In this document: positions 1 through 11,630 of the stretch, piece after piece | Layout of the letters: every line of letters begins with the position of its first letter | Position numbering within the stretch: the stretch's first letter is position 1 | Source: Begonia masoniana | Lineage: Eukaryota; Streptophyta; Magnoliopsida; Cucurbitales; Begoniaceae | Length of the DNA stretch: 64,000 nt | Reading direction: 5' to 3' | Assembly (NCBI GenBank): GCA_022432975.1 | Contig: CM039502.1 | Location: 14,725,143 to 14,789,142, forward strand | The notes under the pieces: model-generated | Told to the model about the DNA's origin: nothing | The model's database searches: none | Seen by the model: only the letters and a program-made list of their open reading frames with translations | Made by a program: the position numbers and the translations under genes

Positions 1-150
1 TGTTCACCGGTGGATGTTGTCTATCGGTAGATGCTGAGGGTTACTGTTCACCGGTGGATGTTGTCTATCGGTGGATGCTGAGGGTTACTGTTCACCGGTG
101 GATGTTGTCTATCGGTGGATGTTGAGTGTTAATATCTGTCGGTGGGTGCT
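1..150. repeat. 44-bp tandem repeat
   Basis: Three units of 44 bp plus a partial one, each with GTTCACCGGTGGATG and TATCGGTGGATGCTGAG, starting at about 1, 45 and 89. Single diverged units with GGTGGATG continue to about 370. Confidence 0.85.
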
Positions 151-575
151 ATGGGTAGCCGACGTGTCGTTCGGCTGACTTGAGCGGTGGATGTGTGTAG
201 TCGACGCATCGTTCGACTGACGTGAGCGGTGGGTGTTCGATAGGAGAAGACGTATTCTGTCTCTACATCTACCGCTGAGGCTATTTTGTTTCTTCTTCTG
301 CCGCTGACACTGTTTAGCGGTGGATGCCTTTGTTTTTATTTCTATCGCTGGAACTGTTCAGCGGTAGACGTGTTCTGTTTTGTTTTGTTTTCTTTCAACC
401 GATTGACTTTAATATTTTAATTAATTAATAAATGTTGTTTTATACAAATGAATTTTCGCTGCAAGTTTTAACGTTTTAAGGGTCAAACTTTGACCGTTGA
501 GTGAAATTTTGAATGTCATAGTGTGGTTCAGTATTATGAGTAGCAAACCGGGTTTATATAATTCGGGGCGTTACA
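1..575 (-). mobile_element. LTR-like element end on minus strand, truncated by window edge
   Basis: On the minus strand it begins TGTAACGCCCCGAATT at 575 and runs off the left edge. It sits inside Copia coding sequence, which resumes at 576 in frame ([13 protein letters not shown]), so it is a later insertion. It carries the same CATCCACCG-type short repeats as the solo LTRs at 4445 and 52782, but its first 200 bp do not resemble theirs. Whether it is a solo LTR or a full element cannot be seen. Confidence 0.6.
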
Positions 576-2069
576 GCTAGATGAGTACTGGATAGGAGCT
601 ATGCAAGAAGAACTCAGTCAATTCTCCCGAAATCAAGTTTGGGACTTAGTACCGTGTCCTCCCGATGTGAATGTTATTGGTACTAAGTGGATCTACAAGA
701 ACAAGACCGATGAGCATGGCAACATTACTCGCAACAAAGCTCGGCTAGTTGCTCAAGGGTATTCCCAGATTGAAGGAATTGATTTTGATGAAACAATCGC
801 TCTGGTTGCTCGTCTTGAATCTATTCAGCTTCTCTTGGCTATTACTTGTGTTATGCGGTTCAAGTTATTTCAAATGGATGTGAAGAGTGCCTTCCTTAAT
901 GGTTTTCTTAATGAAGAGGTTTATGTTGCTCAACCAAAGGGTTTTGAAGACCCTCATCATCCCGAGTATGTCTATCAATTGAAGAAGGTGTTATATGGGC
1001 TTAAACAAGCTCCTCGTGCGTGGTATGAACGACTCATGTAATATTTATTATCCAAGGGATATGAGCGAGGGGGAGTAGATACAACCCTTTTCGTCCACCG
1101 TGCCAAAGGTCAGTTCTTACTTGCTCAAATTTATGTTGATGACATAGTGTTTGGCTCGGTGTCACAGGCAATGGTAGATAAATTTGTTGCTCAAATGACC
1201 GGCGAATTTGAGATGAGTATGGTTGGAGAACTCACTTATTTCCTTGGACTTCAAATTCAACAAGAGAAGAATGGTATTTTTATCTCTCAAGCCAAATATG
1301 CCAAGAATTTATTGAAAAAATTTAAGCTCGAGAATGCACGCTCGAGTAGAATACCCCTTGGGACACGTGAGAAAATTTCTAAAGATGAAAAGGGAATTGC
1401 TGTTGATCAGCGTTTGTATAGAAGTATGATTGGAAGTCTCTTATACCTAACTGTCAGCCGACCAGATATTTGTTATAGCGTGGGTTTATGCGCTCGATTT
1501 CAAGAAATCCGAAGGAGTCTCACTTAATGTCGGTTAAACGAATTCTAAAATATGTTGGAACAACTGATTATGGCATCTGGTATTCTTTTGATTCTAATGA
1601 AAATCTGGTGGGTTATTGTGATGCTGACTGGGCAGGAAGTTCTGATGATCAAAAAAGCACTTCAGGTGGATGTTTTTATGTAGGACACAACTTAGTGTCA
1701 TGGTTCAGAAAGAAGCAGAATTTTATTTCTCTATCTACGGCCGAGGCAGAATATATAGCAGTAGGTAGCAGCTGTACGCAGCTTCTTTGGATGAAACAAA
1801 TGATGAAAGACTTTGGTGTCACACAGGGTGTCATGACTCTTTACTGTGATAATTTGAGTGCTATTAATATTTCTAAAAATCTTGTTCAGCATTCACGGAC
1901 AAAGCATATTGACATACGACATCATTTTATTCGATCTTTAGTGGAGGATAAAATTATTAATTTGGAGCATATGGTGACCGAAAAACAGATTGTCGATATT
2001 TTCACCAAGGCATTGGATGGTGCTAGATTTGAAGAGTTGAGGTCTGCCTTAGGCTTCTGTGTTATTTAA
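576..2069 (+). pseudogene. Copia reverse transcriptase-RNase H, broken
   Basis: The polymerase core includes [60 protein letters not shown] and the catalytic YVDD at about 1132-1146. RNase H follows with YCDADWAGS, STAEAEYIA and HSRTKHIDIRHHF. There is one in-frame TAA at 1039-1041 (after WYERLM) and a one-base frameshift near 1500 (after GLCARF). The 5' end is truncated. It is therefore not functional, although most motifs survive. Confidence 0.93.
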
Positions 2070-2553
2070 GTTGGTTATTGCTTTTATTTATTTTAATAAA
2101 AAAAAATTCGCTACTTGCATTAGGCGTTTGTTTTTATTTATCTGGGCAATCTACTGAATATTGCTCATCCTCTGCTGGAAGTGATTTTGCTTAATATTAT
2201 ATGTGTTTTGAGCAACACCGCATGTGACATGCAAAATTCTGACTATTCTCATGAAAATTTGGAAGTCTATTTTTATAAGAAGTTTGGAGCATTATTATTG
2301 GGTTTATTTCCTAACTCAAGGAGATCTGAATTATCCTTCTAAAATTCATTACTCTGATTTATGGAAATTTAGTAGATTGTCGGATTTATTTTCTGAAAAT
2401 TTACTAAAAAAATCTTGGATTTCTTTTATTATGAGATTTGACGGATATTTATGGAAGATATTTCAAATTTAAGAGTTTACCAGAACACTCTTTCTCTTAC
2501 TTCTCTTCGATCAACAATCTGCCTCTAGGGTTTTCAATCGCTTTCTCTCTCAA
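2070..2553. other. Spacer between Copia pol and accessory ORF
   Basis: AT-rich sequence without a convincing coding frame. The pyrimidine-rich stretch just before the ATG at 2554 looks like a leader for the downstream ORF. No polypurine tract is obvious. Confidence 0.4.
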
Positions 2554-4134
2554 AATGGTGATTATTGAAGAGGTTATAGACGTGCAAATTTCTGGCCATA
2601 TTCCAGTCGATGCTTCAGAGGTAATGCCAAGGTCGAATTCGGCCATAGTGATTTATTCACCTTCTTCACCGCCAGTAAAATCCTCTATTCACGGAAAGGA
2701 AAAACCAAAAATTACAGAAGACGTCATTCCCATTACACAGGTAGATTTGTTTGGGGTTAGACGGATATTTCGACAAACCAGTGGGGATAAGTTCAAAACT
2801 AGTTTAGTGCGGCCCAAGGCACCAAGAAATTTGAAACTCGGCCACGAGTTGAAAAAGAATCCTCTTCTGATAGTTCATGGCTTCAAGAAGCCATTTTAGA
2901 AGTAAATACAGATGATTAAAATTTTCAGGGGATAACTCCAGAAAAGCCGACACGAAAATCCTCAAGAATAGCTGACCCAAAGCGTTCAAAAACTTCTGCT
3001 TCAAAGGCCTTAAAATCTTCTGTTCAAAAGGCCTCTAAATCCTCGACTCCAAAACGTCCAAAACCACTGTCGCAAAGACCACTAAGCCATCAACTGAGAA
3101 GGTTCAAAAAGCAGTCACTGTTAAACCACCGAAAGCAAGTCCATCACTAGCTCAAAAATCCAAAAGATTAAAGACCAGTGAAGGTCCGGTTCATAAAAGC
3201 TCTGCAAAGTCCAAATCTCCACAAAAAGGTGAGACGACTAAAAATCCAAGTAAGTCCACTTTAAAAGTTTCAAATGATGATTTTAAGTCAAAACTTCATG
3301 CAAGCCGATGGCCAAATTTCTGCCAAAGAAATATTTGGCCTGAAAGAAAAATTCACGAAGGAGATTTTACTCGATGTGAAGCAGTCGTTTACCATCTGCT
3401 TAGTCTTGAATTAGAGAAAACCTTTAGAGGTTTCTATCCTTTTGTTTGGAAAATTGTCCAAGAATTTTATTGTAATCTAGATTTGGATGTGAAAGACTCT
3501 GTCCATCCTAATTTTGGCAAGGTTTATGTGAGAGGCCACACTTTTAATTTAAATGCATATTTGGGGTTAAAAACGACTGCATCTGCCAAGTTTGTACCTG
3601 ATTTCAACAAAATTATCTTTAATGTCACTAGGGGTGTCAGAAGAATCTGGCCGAGGCAAAGATTTTTCTGCTGCCCAATTGTCAGTTAAGTATGGTATTC
3701 TCCATAAAATTGCTATGCGAAATTGGCTACCTACATCCCATGGCACTAGGGTGAACAAGACTATGGCAGCATTTTTATTTAAAATTGGGAATTCTATATC
3801 TGTTGATTTTGGACAGCTATTTTTTGATCAAATTATGAAGCATGAGGAAGGGAAAAATTCCAGGTTAGCTCTTCCATTTCCATCCCTCATATATGGTGTT
3901 TTAACCTCCCAACAGTCCATTACAAGAGAGAATGAAGTGTTATACGAAGAAAAAGAGGAAATTAGAATTAGCTACAAACTGTGCATGGGGGAGCACAACA
4001 ATGATTTAGAAGGATTTGTCGAAGGTCTGCCAATTTTTGAGTCTAATACTGACTCTGCTCTCCTAGCTCGTTCTGTGAAATTTTTGTTGGATATGTCCAA
4101 ATCTCTCAGCATCCAAATATCTGAGCTGGAAAAA
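2554..4134 (+). pseudogene. Accessory ORF of Copia element, putative plant transposon protein domain, frameshifted
   Basis: It starts MVIIEEVIDVQISGHIP and passes through a Lys/Ser/Pro-rich stretch (about 2930-3270) with several frame changes. It continues as a globular part: DVKDSVHPNFGKVYVRGHTF, then after a frameshift near 3620-3640 DFSAAQLSVKYGILHKIAMR, NWLPTSHGTRVNKTMAAFLF and SISVDFGQLFFDQIMKHEEG, ending ISELEK. The globular part looks like the domain annotated in plant genomes as putative plant transposon protein. Its role is unknown; in Sireviruses an ORF in this position has been called env-like. Confidence 0.6.
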
Positions 4135-4444
4135 TAAAGATCAACAATTTCTATGTTATTAAATGATATTTACAAGAAAAATCCTCACAGGAGGATCAGA
4201 TTACAAGCAAGGGACATGGAAGGAGTTGTCATCCAGTGTCCCAGAGGATGTTCCAGGCGGGGTGCCAGAATAGTGCTGCTGCTTAAACATTGAACGTACT
4301 TCAATTATGTGTGTTCTCTGAAATTTACTTTCCTGGATAATTTTGTTTCTATTTGACTCGTCTGGTACTGTCATAGAACTACTCTCTTCCATCTGGATAT
4401 GATATTCTGAATAGTGGCTCCCTGGATTTGTCTAGGAGGCAATA

Positions 4445-7109
4445 TGTTAACAACCGGCTTTTTGCATGTTGTAATAGTTTCCCCTGATCATTTAAAGGAT
4501 CTATATTAATATTAATACAAGGGAATGTTTTGGTTGGCATCGTGGAATAAATTATTGGGACTAAACTAAGTTAATACTAAACCAAAACACCTAAGTCTGA
4601 AATGCATGGAAGGGTTAATTGGGGGAAATGAAGGTTGGTGGGAGATACATGGTTGAGTGGAATCTGGCAACTGTTGAAAGCACGCTAAGTTCCACCTTCT
4701 ACGTGAAACCCTCTTCACTTCTCTTCTCTGCTCTCTCTCTCTCTCTCCTTTTTCCTCTCTGCATTCTCTCTTCCTGTCGACAAACAACCATCGAAGTTAC
4801 TTCGATCTTCCCAGATTCCCTTCTGCTCCTCCGCTAAGGTAAACATCTTCTAATGCTAACACATTTGGACAAGCAAAAACTATGGGTTATGCTGAAGCTT
4901 TAGGTTAAGATAGTTGGGAGAAAACTCTCGGTTTTTGTATGGAAACACATTCGTTGTTTTCTACAAGTCTGAATGGAGTTTACTGCGTAATCTTCCAAGT
5001 TATTTGTTAGCATTTGCAACTTGTTTAACTTCTCTACATTGCAGCAACAGATCCGAGCGTTCCAGAGACATTCGAGCATCCTACATTGCAGCAAACAGGT
5101 AAGTTCATAACCGTAGGTTGGCCCTTAAGGCCCTACATCACGGAGGTACTAGGTTTCCTGTTCTGTCGGGTTGTTTTGGGTAGAAAGGTTATAGTCTATG
5201 TTCTGAAATGTCTGGCTTCGATTTACTTTCTGTTGTCTTATTTCTGTTGTCTGCCTGTTTAAGTTCAAGCACCGTTCATGCATACACGTTTTCTCTGAAA
5301 GACATGCAAATGTTTTCTGTACACTGTTTGAAACTAAACAAGATAAAATCCGACTGAAATGTACCAGGTTAAGTGCGAGACGGGGACTGACCCCAGAACT
5401 GTTTACTGTTTACCGTTTACTGTACTGTATCCCTGAATGTGCCTGATAGTGCACCCTCCCCCTCCCCCACTGTTTGTCAGTTCCCCTATAAGCTCCACTT
5501 AATTCTACTGCCACTGTAACTTAATGCTCTGTACTGTCACTGTATTTCTGAAAAACTGCATGCATAGCATTTCGCATCACAGCATTCTGATTATGTCCTT
5601 ACTGAGTTTTAGACTCATAGGTGAACTCTCTGATGTAGGTACTGAACCTGAAACCGAGGACTTTGTTCCTCAAAATGACGATCTGAAGTAGCTGGTGGAT
5701 CGAGCCCACAGGGTGGTTGCTGCAGTTAGACATAATTATGTTATGAGGTTTAAGTCTTTAAAATATAGTTTATATCGTAAAGTTTTATGACATTCGGGTC
5801 CTTGTGTTAAAAGCCCTGTAGAAAACTTCTGTTTTGGGAGTTTCTGTAAATATATGTTAAGTTTTGTACTGTCTTTGAAATATTGAAACAATGTATAGAT
5901 TCTGTTTCAATGTTTAAAACCGCTGTATTTGACAGTTAAGTTTGTATTCTGGAGTATTCTGGAATTTGTTGGGATATTTTCTGATAATCTGTGCATGGAT
6001 TGTCTCTTGTTTTGGAATAATCCATGCAGTTGTTTTCTTGATCTTCTGTTAGGTTTTCTAACTTCTGTCATGTTCCTATGCATGCTTTAAAACTGTGTTT
6101 AGAATCGGGTTTGAGGGTTTGAAGCCCTTATGCCTTCTGTTTGAAGTTTTCTGTTCCTATGACTTCCTGTTAAAGTTTGTCAAGTTTTGCCTTAAAAGCT
6201 GCATTCTTCCGATCACGTTCACTGCTGCTTTAAGCATACATCCACCGATAGTCACTGTTCACATTTTGTCTTATTCACATCCACCGCCAAACAGTGATTT
6301 TGCCTTAGGTTTTTCCTCCTGCCGATTTCGTTCACTGTCTGCATCCACCGATGACGTCATCCATCTTCCTGCTGACGTCATCTCTTCTACCGATTTCGTC
6401 CACTGTCTGCATTCACCGATGACGTCATCCATCTTCCGGCTGACATCATCTCTTCTACCGATTTCGTTCACTGTCTGCATCCACCGATGACGTCATCCAT
6501 CTTCTGGCTGACGTCATCTCCTTCTATCGATTTCGTTCACTGTCTGCATCCACTGATGACGTCATCCATCTTCCGGCTGACGTCATCTCCTTCTACCGAT
6601 TTCGTTTACTGTCTGTTCCTACCGGTGAACTCAATTCTTGTTTATAGTTCACATCCACCGATTAGCACTGTTCATCTTTTGTTATATCTGCATCCACCAA
6701 TAGCTTTTATCTTTCTGCCCAGTTTTACTCTCCTCCTTCCGATTATCACTGTACACTTTTGTTTTATCTAATCCACCGAAGCTCTTTTTATACTAAGTCT
6801 TCCGCCAGCCTGAATTCTTTTAAATTAAGTTCATTTCTGTTTTCTGCTTCACCCGAGAACTCTCTCTCTCTCTCCCTGTAAATGTTTTCTGTTACTCACT
6901 GCAGTTTCTCCCTCTCTGTAAAGCTACGTTTTTTTTGGGGTTTGCGATGGCAGTGCATGTTTCCTGTCATTCGATTCTGTTTCTCTGTAAGTATAATGTC
7001 CACTGTTTTGACCGATCTGTTCAAAGAAAATAGTCACTGTTTTCCGTTATCTGTCCCAGAGTGATGGCTCTGATCCCGGACCCCGATCGGGTTCGGTCTC
7101 GGACTGTCA
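4445..7109 (+). mobile_element. Large solo LTR, copy 1 (2.67 kb)
   Basis: It starts TGTTAACAACCGGC and ends ACTGTCA, flanked by a perfect 5-bp duplication CAATA (4440-4444 and 7110-7114). It is alignable over much of its length with the element at 52782-56658: the start, the block with splice-like sites, CATCACGGAGGTACTAGG, and the end with GTGATGGCTC. No coding region is visible, so it is read as a solo LTR. It inserted into the Copia element. Internally it carries a 68-bp tandem repeat at about 6330-6610. Confidence 0.85.
6330..6612 (+). repeat. 68-bp tandem repeat with TGACGTCA palindromes
   Basis: Four units of 68-69 bp, each CATCCACCGATGACGTCATC, then a second GCTGACGTCATC and TCTACCGATTTCGTTCACTG. 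TGACGTCA occurs perfectly seven times (for example at 6352, 6373, 6420, 6488 and 6557), and the eighth site is mutated to TGACATCA. TGACGTCA is a known bZIP (C-box/CRE) core. Confidence 0.9.
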
Positions 7110-7114
7110 CAATA

Positions 7115-7562
7115 TTTCTTTGTTCTTCATTGAAGTTCAATCTCGGGAGGAGGCTGCATCCGAATTGGGGAGGAGTTCTGTTTTTAGACAAGGGGAGCTT
7201 GTCACTTTGATCGTGGGCAAGGGGATCTTGCCATAACACGGGTTTCGGGAGGAATCAACGACAAGGGGATCTTGTTGTTATCTAGATCTCGGGAGAGATC
7301 AATATTTAGTCGAGGGGATCTCGCAAAAACAGTTTCCTTGGGGAAGTTAGCTAGAGGAGGCGATAAAGATAAGAGGGAGTCTTTATTTGTATAAGTCCGA
7401 TTGTCTTGTAACTTTGTGAACTCAAAGAAATATTTTTATATCTGTGCGTGGCTCCGCAAACGTAGGCTTGTTGCCGAACTGTGTTAACAACCTCCTGTCT
7501 CATTTATTTCTGTATATTTATATTGTTCGTCATTGCATTCATTATCGGTGTCACACGTAACA
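7115..7562 (+). repeat. Copia LTR 3' portion
   Basis: It continues the Copia element after the solo LTR. It contains purine-rich repeats around AAGGGGATCTTG and AGGGGATCTCGC, then GTGGCTCCGCAAACGTAGG and GTTGCCGAACTGTGTTAACA, a sequence style common at the 3' end of plant Copia LTRs. It ends CGTAACA at 7562. The 5' LTR boundary was not found. Confidence 0.55.
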
Positions 7563-7578
7563 CCCTGTGTGACACCGC
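7549..7578. other. Perfect 10-bp inverted repeat
   Basis: GGTGTCACAC and GTGTGACACC with a 10-base loop GTAACACCCT, spanning the probable end of the Copia LTR. Confidence 0.6.
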
Positions 7579-8084
7579 ATAACTAATCGTAATCTTTCAT
7601 GTTACATATTCAAACAGCTAAAACTACAGAGCCGAATACAATTTGATGCTACAATTAACAACGTTTCTTTATTTAAATGAAAGTCTATTAAAACCCTTCA
7701 TCCATGCATTTATTTAGTTCCCTTCATGCACGCCTTTAATGTCCTTTCATATAATTAATCAGTGCCACTTCTTGCATGTTGCTCATTCCTTTGTCTTTTG
7801 CCTTCGTCTCTACATTTAAGTCTTTGGATTTTCACTATAGTGAGTGTTTCGTATTTCCTTCATCTAATGATGATGGGAGCACTTCTAGTCTTTTTGAATA
7901 CCATTTTTTCTTGAGTCTTTGGATGCAACAATTGTCCAATGGATTGTCTCGTAGACCCTTCTTTGTGGGGATTTTAGGCTTCAAGTTTGGGTAATAAAAA
8001 AAATGAGCAGAAATGAAGGTCTCTCTATTGGGTCTATTTGACATAGAAAAAGACGTCAAATTTTTACGCAGGGTCAATTTCTAG
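7579..8084. other. Unassigned intergenic DNA
   Basis: AT-rich with no convincing gene or repeat. The short ORFs on both strands show no recognisable domain. Confidence 0.4.
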
Positions 8085-8262
8085 TGTAACGACCTATCAC
8101 CTTCACTGGCCTTTTTTCCCGCGCGGGCACACTGCCATCCAGGTCCGGATCCAGTATACTGGTCAGTCGTTACTCATGACCTTCTCCATCCTTGGAACTG
8201 TGAACCCGGATGGCGGTGCGTCCGCTTGAAAAAAAGGCTGGTAAATGGGGTAGGTCATTACA
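8085..8262. mobile_element. 178-bp LTR-like element (very small solo LTR or MITE)
   Basis: It starts TGTAACGACCTATCACC and ends GGGTAGGTCATTACA, which gives imperfect inverted ends of about 40 bp. The flanks are TCTAG and TCTCG, a 4-of-5 match to a target duplication. There is no coding content. Confidence 0.45.
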
Positions 8263-10784
8263 TCTCGAAATCTTGAGATGTCATCTACATGCTTTATGAA
8301 AAACACTTTTTGATATAAAATTGGAAAGGTTGTCAAATATGCCATTTACACCTTGGAGGTCGGGTTGTCGACAATTTTTGATTTCTTTATAATTCTCCTC
8401 ATTTTATGCTTGAACCTCCACTTGTTTTATCACGAAGAACTTCATATTTATGTTTTGAATACATCTTCCTCCATCCCGACTAACAAGATAAACACTGAAA
8501 TTATTGTTGGTAAATCTCCATCATTGATGGTGAGTGGAAGGATCACGTAGCACATCATGTTCGCTTGTTAGGGAGAGTGAGCACAAACTTCCTTCTGGGT
8601 TGAAGTGGAAGGTGGCGTAGTTATCCACCAAAGCAACCAATTACATAGACACTCTCTAAGTCTCAATAGGAGTTGGGCGAAGGGTGAGATCAAATGGTTT
8701 CAAGTTCGAATCAAGGATGTTGTGTTATTGGTTGATTGGGGAATTGATGTTCTACTTCTCCTTCAAGAGTGACAGAGTACATGAATAGTTGGTTTTGAAT
8801 GGTAATTTAAAAAATGTTTAGGCTGTCTAATTTATAAGATTTGGGGATTATCCTGAATTTTAGTTAGATTCTAATTCATGATTTATTTGACTTTTTATTT
8901 TCTGTCCTAAAATCTTTATATCTTAAAGCAGCTCTGGCTGTGGAGGGAGTCGTGATATCATTATTTGTTGGTTGTGGCTCCAAACCCATCTCATGTATAA
9001 GTTGAGGATTTTTCTTATGCCTCCTTGAGTTATGTTCTATTCTTGTTCTGTGAATTAATAATTTTTTTAAGAGTTTTATAAGTATATTGATGACAATACT
9101 ACTACAGGTACTAAGATTTCACAAGTTGGATTAGATCTCAATTGCACTTACCTTAGTAGTTTCAAGAGATAAATTGTATTTAAGCCAGGGGTTATTTATT
9201 TTATTTTATTATGCATGTATTTTGTGACTTCACCCCCTATCAGGGTAAATCGATCCCACAATAATGTGCAATCTTAAAACATGTTGGATTTTTATTTTAT
9301 TTGCATGTATTTTGTGATGGTCCTTAAATTAATATAACAATTACAAATTGAAGTAACTAAATGAGATTAGAAGTGATATAAAACACTTTCTATGATAAAA
9401 GTGAAATTTGGTCACTTGAGTACGTTTAAATGTAAATAACAAATTTTGGGGTGCTCAGATAATTTAAAAATTTATAGTAGTAAAGTAGACATATAGAGAA
9501 AGAGAATGACCTTAAAATGAAATGAATTAAATGTATGCAATAAAAATTATTCGATTTTAACGTTGATTGATCTATATTTGATTTAAAATTGCATTATTTT
9601 GATAAATCACTCTAAATTAGATTTTAGAGTTGGAATTTAGAGAATTTTATTGAAAGAGAAATGTTTCTAACTTCTTAAATAATGTGGCCAGACAATAAAA
9701 TGGACAACCAATGAGTTGGCACCACGTGTCACATAAGGATTAGTGATTAATGGTGTGATTAATGTGTAATTAAGGAGTAATCAAGGATAATTAATAATGA
9801 TTAATTAAGTTAATCTTGGTGATTAGCTTATAAATAATCCAAGTTATTATATTAAGCTAATTATGTGATAGTTTTGCAATTTTATGCTAATAAAAGGGTA
9901 AAATGGTACATTCTGATAGACAAAAGGGATAAAATGGTAAATTCATGCTAAGATCTCTCTAGAAAAAGATGTAGAGGGCTGAAAATTCAACACATTTCGT
10001 GTTGGTACATAGGCGAAAAGAGAGAGCGAAGTACGATAGAAAGTGGGGAGTAAGAAAGGAAAAGTGTGAAGTTGAAGGGGAAGGAAGGTAATTTGATATT
10101 CAATCCCTCGAGGAAAGTTGTTCCTCTCATTAAAAGCATCCATTTGAGCCAAGAATTAATTTGTGTAAGTGAAAAAAATAAAGCAGCAAAGAGCTAAGAG
10201 TTTATAATCTTTGTATTTTCTAAACTAGGGTTAAAATTACACAATTAAGTTGAGAAAATGATGGATTCTTGAGTTGCATGTTAACAATATATAATCAATA
10301 GTGGATTGACTTGGCTGAAGTTTAGTGGTGTTGATGGATTAAAAGCTAGAATTGATATGTTTAATCATTAAAAATGTTTGGTGACAAAGTTTGTATAGTG
10401 AGATGAAATGATTATGGTCAATGTTATGTTTAGATTATGTTATATGGACATGAGATTTTGGTGATAAATTGAAGGCATAAAAGTCAGTCATTACGTTAAT
10501 AGAATGTTGATAAAGAATAATTTATGCATATATTTGTGAGCATTGGTTGGTAATTGTTTGATTTGGTTAAAAGAGTGATGAAGATAGTTGATCTCTTGGA
10601 TTGATATTGTAATTCATTGTTGATGATATGAAATGGATTTCATTAAAATGATCAAAGAAGGATGAGATTGAAGTGGATGTGGGGAAAAGGAAATAATAAT
10701 CTTTATGTGGTTGACTCGCTTAAGAATGTATGATATGAACATCATGTCTTTCATACAACAATGCTATTATTTGAATGCTCAGTG
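8263..10784. other. Unassigned intergenic DNA
   Basis: AT-rich and simple in composition, with no recognisable coding exons on either strand. Several short TAATTAA-rich runs occur near 9760-9860. Confidence 0.4.
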
Positions 10785-11630
10785 CATAAATTAAATTCTA
10801 TTTAATAACACTTTAGCAAGTACTGTGTTAACATATTATGAATATTAAATGCATAATTATATAACTTATCGTATATAAAGACGCACACACTATTTAGCCC
10901 TTTACTGGTGGTGTTCTTAATAATTGCATACATCTTATATAATATACCTCCGGAGGGCTGGAGATTTTCAACTCAAAGGGGACTCACAGCACTCCCATTT
11001 TATTTCTCGTGTTTTACATATGTCACACAATATGTAGCTGGTGAGATATATTGGATTTGAATGTGACCAATCATACTTCCTGTAATACTATTCGTACATA
11101 TAAATAATTCATGATGTATGGTTTAAGTATCTACTCTATGCATATATTGAATGCATGTAAATACGTAATATAATGCATGTAATATGGATCATACACATTC
11201 TTGTTGTTTAGGATAGCAAATGATGCATAAATTATTATTACCAACTTACATAATCACCTTTTAATTCAATCCCTTAAACTATGTTAAAAAAATAACCAGA
11301 ATTATTAACAATGTAATAAAATTGTACATTTTTTCAACATATAGCTTAAAATCGATTTACACATTTATACTTTTGAGTAGAAAACTCAACTTATAAATAT
11401 GATTTCTACTCCTTCATTCAATCTCCAGTACTCAATATTTCACGTAATTAACATTCATCAATATTTGACCATTAATAGGCTAAAATCTCCACTTATACTA
11501 GCAAATTACATAAAATTCTAATTTTTTAAGTATTAGAATTACTTACCTCTTACATTGATTATCAAAGCTAAAATTTTATTCACTCATTTTAGTACTTTAG
11601 GATCCTTTCGTAGTTCTCAACAACTTCTCA
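10785..11630 (+). repeat. 0.85-kb dispersed direct repeat, copy A
   Basis: It matches 13608-14470 over its whole length with frequent substitutions and small gaps. Shared blocks include CATAAATTAAATTCTATTTA, GTCACACAATATGTAGC and GCTAAAATCTC. Its family is not recognised. The pair could be the ends of one element, with about 2 kb between them, or independent insertions. Confidence 0.7.

Larger units (their letters stand above)
576..4444 (+). mobile_element. Copia retrotransposon, 3' half, interrupted
   Basis: The 5' part (gag, protease, integrase) is absent, cut off by the LTR-like insertion ending at 575. What remains is reverse transcriptase and RNase H (576-2069), a spacer (2070-2553) and a decayed accessory ORF (2554-4134). 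A 2.7-kb solo LTR inserted at 4445. Sequence resembling a Copia LTR end resumes at 7115 and runs to about 7562. The gene order and extra downstream ORF resemble Sirevirus-type Copia elements, which is inference. Confidence 0.8.

Noticed and set aside
6095..6771. ORFs across the 68-bp tandem repeats, including a minus-strand partner
   Set aside because: Low-complexity repeat reading, not conserved in the related LTR at 52782.
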